Shown one piece after another: positions 7,659 through 15,608 of a stretch of 33,870 nucleotides of DNA. The number at the start of each line of letters is the position of its first letter. Position 1 is the first letter of the stretch. The notes under the pieces were generated by a model, which was not told the DNA's origin, made no database searches, and saw only the letters and a list, made by a program, of their open reading frames with translations. Source of the DNA: UBA1205 sp045598105 (GTDB lineage Bacteria; Bacteroidota; Bacteroidia; Bacteroidales; WCHB1-69); assembly GCA_045598105.1 (NCBI GenBank), contig JAZLLK010000098.1:1-33870 (forward strand), given 5' to 3'. Position numbers and translations under genes: made by a program.

Positions 7659-9341
7659 ATGGAAGTAAAAGAAAACACCCAGTCGGAAAAGCCGTTGCTG
7701 AATTTTGTGGAAGCCAAAATAGAAGCCGACCTTGCCTCTAACCGTTACGGGCAAAAAGTACACACCCGTTTTCCTCCGGAGCCTAACGGCTATTTGCACA
7801 TAGGGCATGCCAAGTCTATATGCCTGAATTTCGGTATAGCCCAAAAGTACGGCGGAACCACCAATATCCGCTTTGATGATACCAATCCCGTAAAAGAAGA
7901 TGTGGAATACGTGGATTCTATTAAAGAAGATGTGCAATGGTTGGGTTTTCACTGGGCAGAAGAGCATTATGCTTCGGACTATTTTGACCAATTGTATAAC
8001 TGGGCCGTGCAGTTGATAAAAGAAGGCAAGGCCTATGTAGATGAAACACCTCAGGAAGAAATAAGTAAAAATCGCGGGGTGCCCACCGCCCCGGGTGTGG
8101 AAAGTAAATACAGAAATCGTAGCGTGGAGGAGAACCTTGTCATGTTTGAAAAAATGAAGAATGGCGAGTTCCCTGACGGCTACTGTGTGCTTAGGGCAAA
8201 AATAGACATGGCTTCGCCCAATATGCACATGCGTGACCCTATTATGTATCGTATATTGCACGCACATCATCACCGTACCGGTGATAAATGGTGCATATAC
8301 CCCATGTATGATTTTGCCCACGGGCAAAGTGATTCCATAGAGGGTATTACCCATTCTATATGTACTTTGGAATTTGAGGTACATCGTCCTTTATATGACT
8401 GGTTCTGTGATAATTTGCACATACATCATCCTCAACAGGTAGAGTTCGCCCGCCTGAATATTAATTATACCGTTATGAGCAAGCGTAAGCTGCTTCAGCT
8501 GGTAAAAGAAGGCTATGTGTCCTCATGGGATGATCCCCGTATGCCTACCATTTGCGGCTTCCGCCGTAGAGGCTACACACCTGAGTCTATACGTAATTTT
8601 GCTGACACCATAGGGGTGGCCAAGCGTGAAAATGTAATAGACTATTCCCTGTTGGAATACTGCGTGCGGGAGGACTTGAATAAAAAAGCCCTGCGTACCA
8701 TGGCCGTATTGGACCCTGTGCAGCTTATTATAGATAACTATCCGGAGGATAAGGTGGAAATGATGGAAGCCGTAAATAATCCCGAAGACAGTGAAGCCGG
8801 CACCCGTAAAGTGCCTTTCGGCAAAAAATTATGGATAGAAAGAGCCGATTTTATGGAAAATCCTCCTAAGAATTTCTACCGCATGACCATAGGAAAAGAG
8901 GTGAGATTGAAATATGCCTACATAGTGTGCTGTAACAGCGTGGATAAGGATGCTAACGGCAATATTACCGCCATACATTGCACCTATTTCCCCGAAACAC
9001 GTAGCGGCATGCCAGATAGTAACCGTAAGGTAAAAGGTACCATACATTGGGTGTCACAGGCCCATTGTCAGCAGGCCGAAGTTCGCCTGTTCGACCGTTT
9101 GTTCTCCGTGCCCGAGCCCGATAATGTGGAAGAAGGTCACTCCTTCCTTGAAAACCTTAATCCTGATTCACTTAAGGTGGTAAATGCTTGTGTAGAGCCT
9201 TCATTTATAGATACTAAGCCTTTGGCTAAATACCAGTTTGAACGTACGGGATACTTCTGTATAGACAAAGACAGTACACCTGACCATTTGGTGTTTAACC
9301 GTACCGTATCGTTAAAGGATTCATGGAAGCCGATAAAATAG
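7659..9341 (+). CDS. glnS: Glutaminyl-tRNA synthetase
   Basis: 560 residues, full length for bacterial GlnRS. It charges tRNA-Gln with glutamine using ATP. The class I signatures are present: P-P-E-P-N-G-Y-L-H-I-G-H-A-K-S with HIGH at residues 47-50, and V-M-S-K-R at 272-276 as the KMSKS equivalent. R-F-D-D-T-N-P follows the HIGH motif as in GlnRS/GluRS; the Gln-specific class is supported by the P-P-E-P-N-G motif and by the C-terminal beta-barrel anticodon-binding region. It is monocistronic: own promoter at 7616-7623 and a strong terminator at 9370-9403. By eye 24 of its 32 Ile codons are ATA, and all 13 Ile codons followed by G are ATA. Confidence 0.96.
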   Translation: MEVKENTQSEKPLLNFVEAKIEADLASNRYGQKVHTRFPPEPNGYLHIGHAKSICLNFGIAQKYGGTTNIRFDDTNPVKEDVEYVDSIKEDVQWLGFHWAEEHYASDYFDQLYNWAVQLIKEGKAYVDETPQEEISKNRGVPTAPGVESKYRNRSVEENLVMFEKMKNGEFPDGYCVLRAKIDMASPNMHMRDPIMYRILHAHHHRTGDKWCIYPMYDFAHGQSDSIEGITHSICTLEFEVHRPLYDWFCDNLHIHHPQQVEFARLNINYTVMSKRKLLQLVKEGYVSSWDDPRMPTICGFRRRGYTPESIRNFADTIGVAKRENVIDYSLLEYCVREDLNKKALRTMAVLDPVQLIIDNYPEDKVEMMEAVNNPEDSEAGTRKVPFGKKLWIERADFMENPPKNFYRMTIGKEVRLKYAYIVCCNSVDKDANGNITAIHCTYFPETRSGMPDSNRKVKGTIHWVSQAHCQQAEVRLFDRLFSVPEPDNVEEGHSFLENLNPDSLKVVNACVEPSFIDTKPLAKYQFERTGYFCIDKDSTPDHLVFNRTVSLKDSWKPIK

Positions 9342-9369
9342 TACTTCATAATAAAAATTTTTGTATTCG

Positions 9370-9403
9370 GTGTTCTTACGCTCCTGTAAGAACACTTTTT
9401 TTT
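9370..9403 (+). terminator. Rho-independent terminator of glnS
   Basis: GTGTTCTTAC (9370-9379) pairs perfectly with GTAAGAACAC (9386-9395) over a 6-nt loop, followed by eight T. Confidence 0.92.
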
Positions 9404-9454
9404 ATATGTCTGTAAAAATAAACCGCAAAAAGGCATATAATGAAAAAAAAATTG

Positions 9455-9462
9455 TACTTTTG
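9455..9462 (+). promoter_or_regulatory. -7 promoter element of etfBA
   Basis: TACTTTTG fits TAnnTTTG and is 40 bases upstream of ATG 9503. No clear -33 TTTG is seen. Confidence 0.72.
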
Positions 9463-9502
9463 CACATGATTTCAAATTTTGTAAGTAAACATTAGTACAT
9501 AT

Positions 9503-10285
9503 ATGAAAATAATAGTTTGTATAAAGCAGGTTCCTGACACTACGGAAATAAAAATAGACCCTAAAACAGGAACATTAATTCGTGACGGCGTGCCCAGTAT
9601 TATGAATCCTGATGATAAAGGCGGATTAGAAGTGGCACTTCAGTTGAAAGATAAATATAATGCGGAAGTTACCGTTATTACCATGGGGCCGGGGCAGGCT
9701 GATGCCATATTGCGTGAGGCTTTTGCCATGGGCGTAGATAAGGCCATATTGCTTACCGATCGTGCTTTTGCAGGTGCCGATACTTTGGCCACCTCCCGTG
9801 CTTTGGCCGGTGCTTTAAAGGAAATGGAATATGATGTTATTATTACCGGTCGTCAGGCTATAGATGGTGATACGGCACAGGTAGGCCCGCAAATAGCCGA
9901 GCATTTGCAGCTGCCTCAAATATCATACGTGGTAAATGCGGAATATGACGGCAAAGGTGAATTTACCGTGAAAAAAGAAACCGAAGACGGTTACCAAATA
10001 TTAAGTGTGCCCACCCCTTGTGTGTTTACCGTATTGGCTTCAGCCAATAAAGCCCGCTATATGACTGTTAAAGGCATAGTAGAAGCTTATGACAAACAGG
10101 TGGAAATATGGACTGCCGAAAAAATGAGTATCCCATTAGATAAATTAGGCCTGAGCGGTTCACCCACCCGAGTGAAAAAGTCATTTACCAAGGGTACTAA
10201 AGCTGCCGGTGAATTATTTGAAGTAGATACCGACGAAGCTGTTGATATTATTATTAACAAGTTAAAAGAAAAATTCATTATTTAA
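9503..10285 (+). CDS. etfB: Electron transfer flavoprotein subunit beta
   Basis: 260 residues, normal for EtfB/FixA. It starts M-K-I-I-V-C-I-K-Q-V-P-D-T, the standard N-terminus of the family. V-I-T-G-R-Q-A-I-D-G-D-T-A-Q-V-G-P-Q-I-A is the Etf beta signature that binds AMP in EtfAB. With EtfA it forms a soluble FAD-containing heterodimer that passes electrons from flavin dehydrogenases to the quinone pool or, in bifurcating forms, couples to NADH and ferredoxin. No dehydrogenase partner or quinone oxidoreductase is in the window, so the redox partner is unknown. Sixteen bases separate it from etfA, with no promoter in between, so the two are an operon. Confidence 0.95.
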   Translation: MKIIVCIKQVPDTTEIKIDPKTGTLIRDGVPSIMNPDDKGGLEVALQLKDKYNAEVTVITMGPGQADAILREAFAMGVDKAILLTDRAFAGADTLATSRALAGALKEMEYDVIITGRQAIDGDTAQVGPQIAEHLQLPQISYVVNAEYDGKGEFTVKKETEDGYQILSVPTPCVFTVLASANKARYMTVKGIVEAYDKQVEIWTAEKMSIPLDKLGLSGSPTRVKKSFTKGTKAAGELFEVDTDEAVDIIINKLKEKFII

Positions 10286-10301
10286 AGTAAAGGAGCACAT
10301 T

Positions 10302-11306
10302 ATGGATAAATCAGCATACAAAAATGTATTTGTTTTTATAGAACAACGTGACGGTGCCGTTCAGTCAGTAGCCTTAGAACTTTTGGGCAAAGCCCGTGAA
10401 TTGGCCGATGCATTGCAGGAAAAAGTAGTAGCCCTGTTTCCCGGCAGTGGGGTAAAAGCCCATGCTAATATGCTCATAGAGCATGGTGCCGATGAAGTAA
10501 TATGTATAGATGCCCCTTGTTTAAAGGACTATCTTACCGAGCAGTATGCTCAGGCCGTATATCAGGCTATTATGCACTTTAAGCCCTCTATAGTGCTGTT
10601 TGGTGCTACCACTATAGGCCGTGATTTGGCTCCCCGCTTGTCGGCTCGGTTAGAAACCGGTCTTACTGCCGACTGTACCCGCCTGGAAGTGGAAGAAGGT
10701 GAGCTTATGATGACCCGTCCTGCTTTTGGCGGCAACCTTATGGCTACCATTCAATGCCCCGATAACAGGCCGCAAATGTCCACCGTACGCCCCGGCGTAA
10801 TGCAAAAAATGGAGCGTAATGCTGCCCGCAAGGGTGAAATAATAGATTTTGCACCTGAATTTGACGAGTCAAAATTCAAAGTGAAACTGCTGCAAAATGT
10901 GAAAAACGACAATGCTCATACCGATATTACCGAAGCCAAAATACTGGTTTCAGGCGGTAGAGGCGTGGGCTGCAAAGAAGGCTTTGAAAAGCTGGAAAAG
11001 CTGGCCAAATTATTGGATGGTCAGGTATCGGCTTCACGTGCCATGGTAGATGCCGGTATTATTGATCACGACCGTCAGGTAGGCCAAACGGGTAAAACCG
11101 TCCGTCCTAACCTGTATATGGCATGCGGCATTTCCGGTGCTATACAGCACCTGGCCGGTATGGAAGAATCCGAATTAATTATAGCTATTAATAAAGATAA
11201 GTACGCTCCCATATTTGGCGTGGCCGACGTGGGTATAGTGGGTGATGTACACAAAATTATTCCCGCCCTCACCGAAAAGCTGGAAAAAATAATGGCAGAA
11301 AAATAA
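10302..11306 (+). CDS. etfA: Electron transfer flavoprotein subunit alpha
   Basis: 334 residues, second gene of the etfBA operon. The N-terminal half has the Etf alpha/beta nucleotide-binding fold (V-L-F-G-A-T-T-I-G-R-D-L-A-P-R). The C-terminal FAD domain is intact: S-G-G-R-G-V-G, then D-R-Q-V-G-Q-T-G-K-T-V with QVGQTGK at residues 259-265, then Y-M-A-C-G-I-S-G-A-I-Q-H-L-A-G-M, the flavin-binding signature. It has the length expected of a stand-alone EtfA without an extra ferredoxin domain, so nothing points directly to a bifurcating type. The operon ends at the terminator 11327-11362. Confidence 0.95.
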   Translation: MDKSAYKNVFVFIEQRDGAVQSVALELLGKARELADALQEKVVALFPGSGVKAHANMLIEHGADEVICIDAPCLKDYLTEQYAQAVYQAIMHFKPSIVLFGATTIGRDLAPRLSARLETGLTADCTRLEVEEGELMMTRPAFGGNLMATIQCPDNRPQMSTVRPGVMQKMERNAARKGEIIDFAPEFDESKFKVKLLQNVKNDNAHTDITEAKILVSGGRGVGCKEGFEKLEKLAKLLDGQVSASRAMVDAGIIDHDRQVGQTGKTVRPNLYMACGISGAIQHLAGMEESELIIAINKDKYAPIFGVADVGIVGDVHKIIPALTEKLEKIMAEK

Positions 11307-11326
11307 TACCATATATAATGTCATAT

Positions 11327-11362
11327 ACGCACATCCTTTTTTATGGGTGTGCGTTTTTTTTT
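11327..11362 (+). terminator. Rho-independent terminator of etfBA
   Basis: ACGCACATCC (11327-11336) pairs with GGGTGTGCGT (11345-11354), one G-T pair, then a run of T to 11362. Confidence 0.9.
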
Positions 11363-11520
11363 ATGTCAAAATTATGACATAAGGTGTGAAATGCATGCCA
11401 TTTTTAGGCCGTATTTCGGTAAAAAATAGCACGTGAATTTATAGGATGCTATCGTATATTGCTGATAGATAGTATGAAAATTTTTTTTGTTATTTGTTGC
11501 ATAGGTAATAATATTTTTTG

Positions 11521-11528
11521 TACTTTTG
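11521..11528 (+). promoter_or_regulatory. -7 promoter element of tRNA-Pro
   Basis: TACTTTTG, 15 bases before the tRNA 5' end. TTTG at 11493-11496 may be part of the -33 region, though the spacing is longer than usual. Confidence 0.7.
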
Positions 11529-11543
11529 CATCACCAAAACGTT

Positions 11544-11617
11544 CGGGGTGTGGCGCAGTTGGCTAGCGCACTTGCATGGGGTGCAAGGGGTCGGAAGTTC
11601 GAGTCTTCTTACCCCGA
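11544..11617 (+). tRNA. tRNA-Pro (anticodon GGG)
   Basis: Cloverleaf: acceptor CGGGGTG / TACCCCG, D-stem GCGC/GCGC, anticodon stem CTTGC/GCAAG with loop ATGGGGT (anticodon GGG at positions 34-36), T-stem GGAAG/CTTCT with loop TTCGAGT, discriminator A. It reads CCC (and CCU by wobble). The CCA end is not encoded (ACGA follows). It has its own promoter and terminator. Confidence 0.93.
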
Positions 11618-11625
11618 CGAAAAAG

Positions 11626-11657
11626 AGAGAATCTTGTATAAGGTTCTCTTTTTTTTT
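11626..11657 (+). terminator. Terminator after tRNA-Pro
   Basis: AGAGAA (11626-11631) pairs with TTCTCT (11644-11649), with further CTT/AAG pairing inside, followed by a T-run to 11657. Confidence 0.88.
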
Positions 11658-11689
11658 ATGCCCGTTACTCATAATTGAAAAAAAATGAT

Positions 11690-11697
11690 TATCTTTG
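11690..11697 (+). promoter_or_regulatory. -7 promoter element of the ybjQ-family gene
   Basis: TATCTTTG, 37 bases before ATG 11735. Confidence 0.75.
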
Positions 11698-11734
11698 CTT
11701 TTTTTTAAATTTAAAAATATTAAAAGTATAAGCT

Positions 11735-12058
11735 ATGATTATCACAACAACATCACAGGTAGAAGGCCGACACATATCAGAGTACATAGGCATGGTAAGC
11801 GGCGAGATAATATCAGGTATTAACATATTTAAAGATGCCTTTGCCGGCATACGAAATGTAGTGGGCGGGCGTGCCCGTGCCTATGAGGGTGAACTGGAAA
11901 AGGCCCGTGAAAAGGCGCTTAAAGAAATGGAAGAACGTGCTGTTTCCATGGGTGCCGATGCTATAGTAGGTGTACGCCTGGATTGTGAAGCTCTTGGGGT
12001 GAAAAACGATATGCTCATGGTTGTAGCCACGGGCACTGCCGTAAAGTTGAGCTATTAG
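11735..12058 (+). CDS. YbjQ/UPF0145 family protein
   Basis: 107 residues, the usual length of the UPF0145 (YbjQ) family. Recognisable stretches are M-I-I-T-T-T-S-Q-V-E-G near the start, G-E-I-I-S-G-I-N-I-F-K-D, then an acidic/basic helix (R-A-R-A-Y-E-G-E-L-E-K-A-R-E-K-A-L-K-E-M) and A-D-A-I-V-G-V-R-L-D-C. The family forms small cytosolic oligomers of unknown function, often labelled heavy-metal-binding on weak grounds. It is a single-gene unit between tRNA-Pro and the carbamate kinase operon, with its own promoter and terminator. Confidence 0.9.
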   Translation: MIITTTSQVEGRHISEYIGMVSGEIISGINIFKDAFAGIRNVVGGRARAYEGELEKAREKALKEMEERAVSMGADAIVGVRLDCEALGVKNDMLMVVATGTAVKLSY

Positions 12059-12108
12059 CATGCCCTTGCGTGCATTATGTCCTATATAGGCAGTGTATAA
12101 AGCCTGTA

Positions 12109-12140
12109 TGCCTGTGCAGATATGTGCAGGCACTTTTTTT
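12109..12140 (+). terminator. Terminator after the ybjQ-family gene
   Basis: TGCCTG (12109-12114) pairs with CAGGCA (12127-12132), followed by seven T at 12134-12140. Confidence 0.75.
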
Positions 12141-12198
12141 ATTTGTTTTTCATATATAAAAATGAATTTATTTTGCATGGTATTTGGTTTAAAAATGC

Positions 12199-12206
12199 TA
12201 TCTTTG
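12199..12206 (+). promoter_or_regulatory. -7 promoter element of arcC-argF
   Basis: TATCTTTG, 49 bases before ATG 12256. Confidence 0.75.
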
Positions 12207-12255
12207 CATTTTTAAATGCAATATATTATATACACTATAAAATTATACACTGATT

Positions 12256-13200
12256 ATGGCAAAAACAGCAGTAATAGCTTTTGGCGGTAACGCCTTGTTA
12301 CGAAGCGGTCAGCGTGGCACTTATAAGGAACAAATAGCCAATGTGCAGTCCACATGTGAATCTATAGTGGGCATGGTACAGCAGGGATATAACATCATCA
12401 TAGGTCATGGTAACGGTCCTCAGGTAGGTAATGTAATGCTTCAGCATGAAATAGCCAGCAGGGTTACCGATGTGTTGGCTATGCCATTGGATTTTTGTGT
12501 ATCCGAAACACAGGGTTCTATAGGTTATCTTATAGAGCAGGGCTTGCGTAATGTATTGCTCCGTCATAATTTGCAGCGTAATGTAGTGGGTATTATCACC
12601 CAGGTGCTGGTAGATAAGGATGATCCCATGTTTGCTAATCCTACCAAGCCGGTAGGTCCTTATTATAAGCAAAAGCAAATGGCTTTGTTTTTGGAAAATA
12701 ACCCCGGCACTCCTTTCAAGGAGGATCCTAAGGGTAACGGCTGGCGTAGGGTAGTGGCTTCACCTAAGCCCATAGGTATTATGAATGTAGACATAGTGGA
12801 ATCATTGTCTAAAGCCGGTAATATAGTTATTACCGTAGGCGGTGGCGGTATTCCCGTAATTAAGGCCGATAATGGTGAAATAAAAGGTGTGGAAGCCGTA
12901 ATAGATAAGGATTTGGCATCAGCACTCACGGCCATAGCCGTAAAAGCCGATGAGTTCTACATTCTCACCGATGTACCTAAGGTGTATATTAACTTCCGCA
13001 AGCCGAATGAAAAGGCCTTAGACGTTATTACCGTGGCCGAAGCCGAAAAATATTTGGAAGAAAAGCAGTTTGCCGAAGGCTCTATGGCGCCTAAGGTAAG
13101 AGCTGCCATTCAATTTGTTAAAAACGGCGGTAAAGAATGTATTATCACCGAAGCTGGCCAGCTGTCTAATGCGGCCTGCGGCACACGCATAGTAAGATAA
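12256..13200 (+). CDS. arcC: Carbamate kinase
   Basis: 314 residues, full length. It transfers phosphate between carbamoyl phosphate and ADP, making ATP, CO2 and ammonia in the catabolic direction. Amino-acid kinase signatures: A-F-G-G-N-A-L-L near the N-terminus, G-H-G-N-G-P-Q-V-G at about residues 55-63, V-G-G-G-G-I-P-V in the middle, and the C-terminal G-S-M-A-P-K-V-R-A-A nucleotide-binding segment. The next gene, 37 bases downstream, is ornithine carbamoyltransferase, so the pair can run the last two steps of arginine or citrulline catabolism. No arginine deiminase or arginine/ornithine antiporter gene is within the window. Confidence 0.95.
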   Translation: MAKTAVIAFGGNALLRSGQRGTYKEQIANVQSTCESIVGMVQQGYNIIIGHGNGPQVGNVMLQHEIASRVTDVLAMPLDFCVSETQGSIGYLIEQGLRNVLLRHNLQRNVVGIITQVLVDKDDPMFANPTKPVGPYYKQKQMALFLENNPGTPFKEDPKGNGWRRVVASPKPIGIMNVDIVESLSKAGNIVITVGGGGIPVIKADNGEIKGVEAVIDKDLASALTAIAVKADEFYILTDVPKVYINFRKPNEKALDVITVAEAEKYLEEKQFAEGSMAPKVRAAIQFVKNGGKECIITEAGQLSNAACGTRIVR

Positions 13201-13237
13201 TTAACTAAATAATAATAATTTTAAATCAATTTGTTTT

Positions 13238-14239
13238 ATGGCATTTAATTTAAGAAACAGAAATTTTTTGAAATTATTGGATTTTACTCCTAAGGAAATT
13301 CAATATATGTTAGATTTGGCTCGTGACCTTAAAAGAGCAAAATATACCGGTACCGAACAACCTACATTAAAAGGCAAAAATATAGCATTAATATTTGAAA
13401 AAACTTCCACCCGTACCCGTTGCGCATTTGAAACTGCCGCTTACGATCAGGGTGCACACGTTACTTATTTAGGTCCTACCGGTTCACAAATAGGTATTAA
13501 AGAATCCATGAAAGATACTGCCAGAGTGTTGGGCAGAATGTTTGATGGTATAGAATACCGCGGATTTAAGCAGGATACCGTGGAAGAATTAGCCAAATAT
13601 GCAGGTGTTCCCGTATGGAATGGCCTTACCAATGAATTCCATCCTACACAAATATTGGCCGATTTCCTCACCATGAGTGAGCATGTGGATAAGCCGCTCA
13701 ATCAGGTTACCTACGCTTATTTGGGTGATGCCCGCTATAATATGGGTAATTCTTTAATGGTAGGCGGTGCCAAAATGGGTATGGACGTTAGAATAGTAGC
13801 TCCTAAAGCCTTACAGCCGGATAAAAAATTAATAGACGAATGTAAAAAAATAGCTAAAGAAACCGGCGCTAAAGTTACCGTTACCGATGACGTGGCAAAA
13901 GGTGTAAAGGGTTGTGATTTCTTATACACCGATGTGTGGGTATCTATGGGTGAACCCGCCGAAGTATGGGCCGAACGTATTAAACTGCTGAAACCTTATC
14001 AGGTAAATAAGAAAACCATGGAACTTACAGGTAATCCTAAATGCAAATTTATGCACTGCTTACCCGCTTACCATAATTTGGAAACACAGGTGGGTCGTGA
14101 CGTTCACGCTCAATTCGGCATTGACGGCATAGAAGTTACTGAAGATGTATTTGAATCAGAAAACTCTATAGTATTTGACGAAGCCGAAAACCGTATGCAT
14201 ACCATTAAGGCCGTAATGGTAGCCACTTTGGGTGAATAA
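13238..14239 (+). CDS. argF: Ornithine carbamoyltransferase (probably catabolic)
   Basis: 333 residues. The carbamoyl-phosphate site S-T-R-T-R is at residues 57-61, and the ornithine-binding H-C-L-P-A-Y-H is at 273-279; the latter separates ornithine from aspartate transcarbamylases. Length and the F-X-L-R-N-R-N-F-L-K-L-L-D-F-T start match ArgF/ArcB of the 330-residue class. It lies 37 bases downstream of arcC without a promoter or terminator between, so the catabolic role (citrulline to ornithine plus carbamoyl phosphate) is inferred; arcB would be the name in that case. It ends at the terminator 14261-14293. Confidence 0.94.
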   Translation: MAFNLRNRNFLKLLDFTPKEIQYMLDLARDLKRAKYTGTEQPTLKGKNIALIFEKTSTRTRCAFETAAYDQGAHVTYLGPTGSQIGIKESMKDTARVLGRMFDGIEYRGFKQDTVEELAKYAGVPVWNGLTNEFHPTQILADFLTMSEHVDKPLNQVTYAYLGDARYNMGNSLMVGGAKMGMDVRIVAPKALQPDKKLIDECKKIAKETGAKVTVTDDVAKGVKGCDFLYTDVWVSMGEPAEVWAERIKLLKPYQVNKKTMELTGNPKCKFMHCLPAYHNLETQVGRDVHAQFGIDGIEVTEDVFESENSIVFDEAENRMHTIKAVMVATLGE

Positions 14240-14260
14240 TGAGATATATAGCTGAATATA

Positions 14261-14293
14261 AGGCTCAGTAGCACCTACTGAGCCTGTTTTTTT
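14261..14293 (+). terminator. Terminator of arcC-argF
   Basis: AGGCTCAGTA (14261-14270) pairs perfectly with TACTGAGCCT (14276-14285), then a T-run at 14287-14293. The next start codon is at 14305. Confidence 0.92.
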
Positions 14294-14304
14294 ATATATA
14301 GTAC

Positions 14305-15393
14305 ATGAATAGCAGAATCACAGCAATAACTATCACCCTTATGGGTGTAATGTGCCTGCAGGCACAAAATTTGCAGCTTCCTATTATTAAAGCTATAAAG
14401 CAAACAGAGCATGAGTGCATACTCCATGCCGGTATTCCTCAACCCGGCAATGTGGTGTGTTGTAATAATTTTTACCGTACTTATGATATCAAGGGAAATA
14501 TATTGCAGGAACAAAAGTATGACGTAGAGGGCAAGGTGGATGAAAAAGAGGATTTTGTATATGATGCCCGCGGTAATGAAATATCCGATATATTGTATTT
14601 GGCTGATGGCAGTATAGACTATAAAATACTCAGCAGTTATAATAACCGTAATTTGGTTACCGAAAAACTTACCTATGATGGTGAAGGTGCCTTAATATGT
14701 GCCGAAAAGTTTACATACGACGGCTTTGGTAATGTGCTGAAAATAATAGAAACCGACGAAAAAGGCAAAGTGACCAAGCGGGTAACCCGTACTTACAACG
14801 AGCGTGGTGATATAGTACAGGATAATTGCATGTATGTGGGTAAAAACGGGTTCGGCTGGAAAGAAGTATATCAGTATAATGAGCATGGCCGGCTCATGAC
14901 ATTTCAAGGCTATTCCCCCTGTGAATTTGCACCCGACGGTAAAATACTTGCACGCCAAAATACCCAAGGCGACATGCTGCTGCATAAGTATAATTTGCAA
15001 TATGATATGCAGTCGCATTTGCTGCAGGTAAGCCTGCTGAATGATAAAAATGAATTACAGCGATTGTGGAAATATATATATAATAATAATGTACCGGTAA
15101 AAAAGGAAATGTATGATGCACAAGGGAACCTGCTGCGTATGTGGCAATATAGCAGTACCAAAGACGGTACAGGCGTTATTATAAGTGATGGTAAAAATAA
15201 AAAACTGCAGCAGCAAACCGATAACGTGCAAGGGTTACTTACCGAACTCTATAACAATGAAAATGGTGAAATATCTCATACCTCCTATACTTATACTTAT
15301 GATAAATACGGTAATTGGGTGAGTATGGTGGTGTACGACCACATACTGCAGGACTACACCTTATATGTAGAGCGTGAAATCACGTATGAGTAG
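14305..15393 (+). CDS. Secreted YD-repeat-like protein of unknown function
   Basis: 362 residues. The first 20 residues are a Sec signal peptide (I-T-A-I-T-I-T-L-M-G-V-M-C-L-Q-A then Q-N). The mature part has repeated units of the form Y-D-x-x-G-N-x-L followed by charged strands, for example Y-D-I-K-G-N-I-L, Y-D-A-R-G-N-E-I, Y-D-G-F-G-N-V-L, Y-N-E-R-G-D-I-V, Y-D-A-Q-G-N-L-L, and a final Y-D-K-Y-G-N-W-V. This is the pattern of RHS/YD repeats, which fold as beta strands in a spiral, but there is no RHS core protease or toxin domain and the protein is short. It is probably periplasmic or surface located. Its ATG lies only 11 bases behind the argF terminator, and no promoter is visible. Confidence 0.75.
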   Translation: MNSRITAITITLMGVMCLQAQNLQLPIIKAIKQTEHECILHAGIPQPGNVVCCNNFYRTYDIKGNILQEQKYDVEGKVDEKEDFVYDARGNEISDILYLADGSIDYKILSSYNNRNLVTEKLTYDGEGALICAEKFTYDGFGNVLKIIETDEKGKVTKRVTRTYNERGDIVQDNCMYVGKNGFGWKEVYQYNEHGRLMTFQGYSPCEFAPDGKILARQNTQGDMLLHKYNLQYDMQSHLLQVSLLNDKNELQRLWKYIYNNNVPVKKEMYDAQGNLLRMWQYSSTKDGTGVIISDGKNKKLQQQTDNVQGLLTELYNNENGEISHTSYTYTYDKYGNWVSMVVYDHILQDYTLYVEREITYE

Positions 15394-15414
15394 CCGTATT
15401 ACAGGTTCATATAA

Positions 15415-15435
15415 AGGCAGCCGCAGGCTGCCTTT
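15415..15435 (+). terminator. Terminator after the YD-repeat-like gene
   Basis: AGGCAGCC (15415-15422), loop GCA, GGCTGCCT (15426-15433), then TTTATT. The T-tract is short but the stem is strong. Confidence 0.7.
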
Positions 15436-15561
15436 ATTGGTATATATTATGCCATACGCTGTATGTAGCGGAGCTTATAGTGTGTATGTGATGTGCGTGA
15501 AATACTGCATAATACACACATATGTATATAATAAATATAGGTAACATAGTAACATGCACGC

Positions 15562-15589
15562 AAAAAAAAGGCAACCCTTAAGGTTGCCT
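15562..15589 (-). terminator. Terminator of yidC
   Basis: On the minus strand AGGCAACC (15589-15582) pairs with GGTTGCCT (15576-15569) and is followed by seven or eight T (15569-15562). Confidence 0.88.
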
Positions 15590-15608
15590 GAAATAATAAA
15601 ATGAAATG

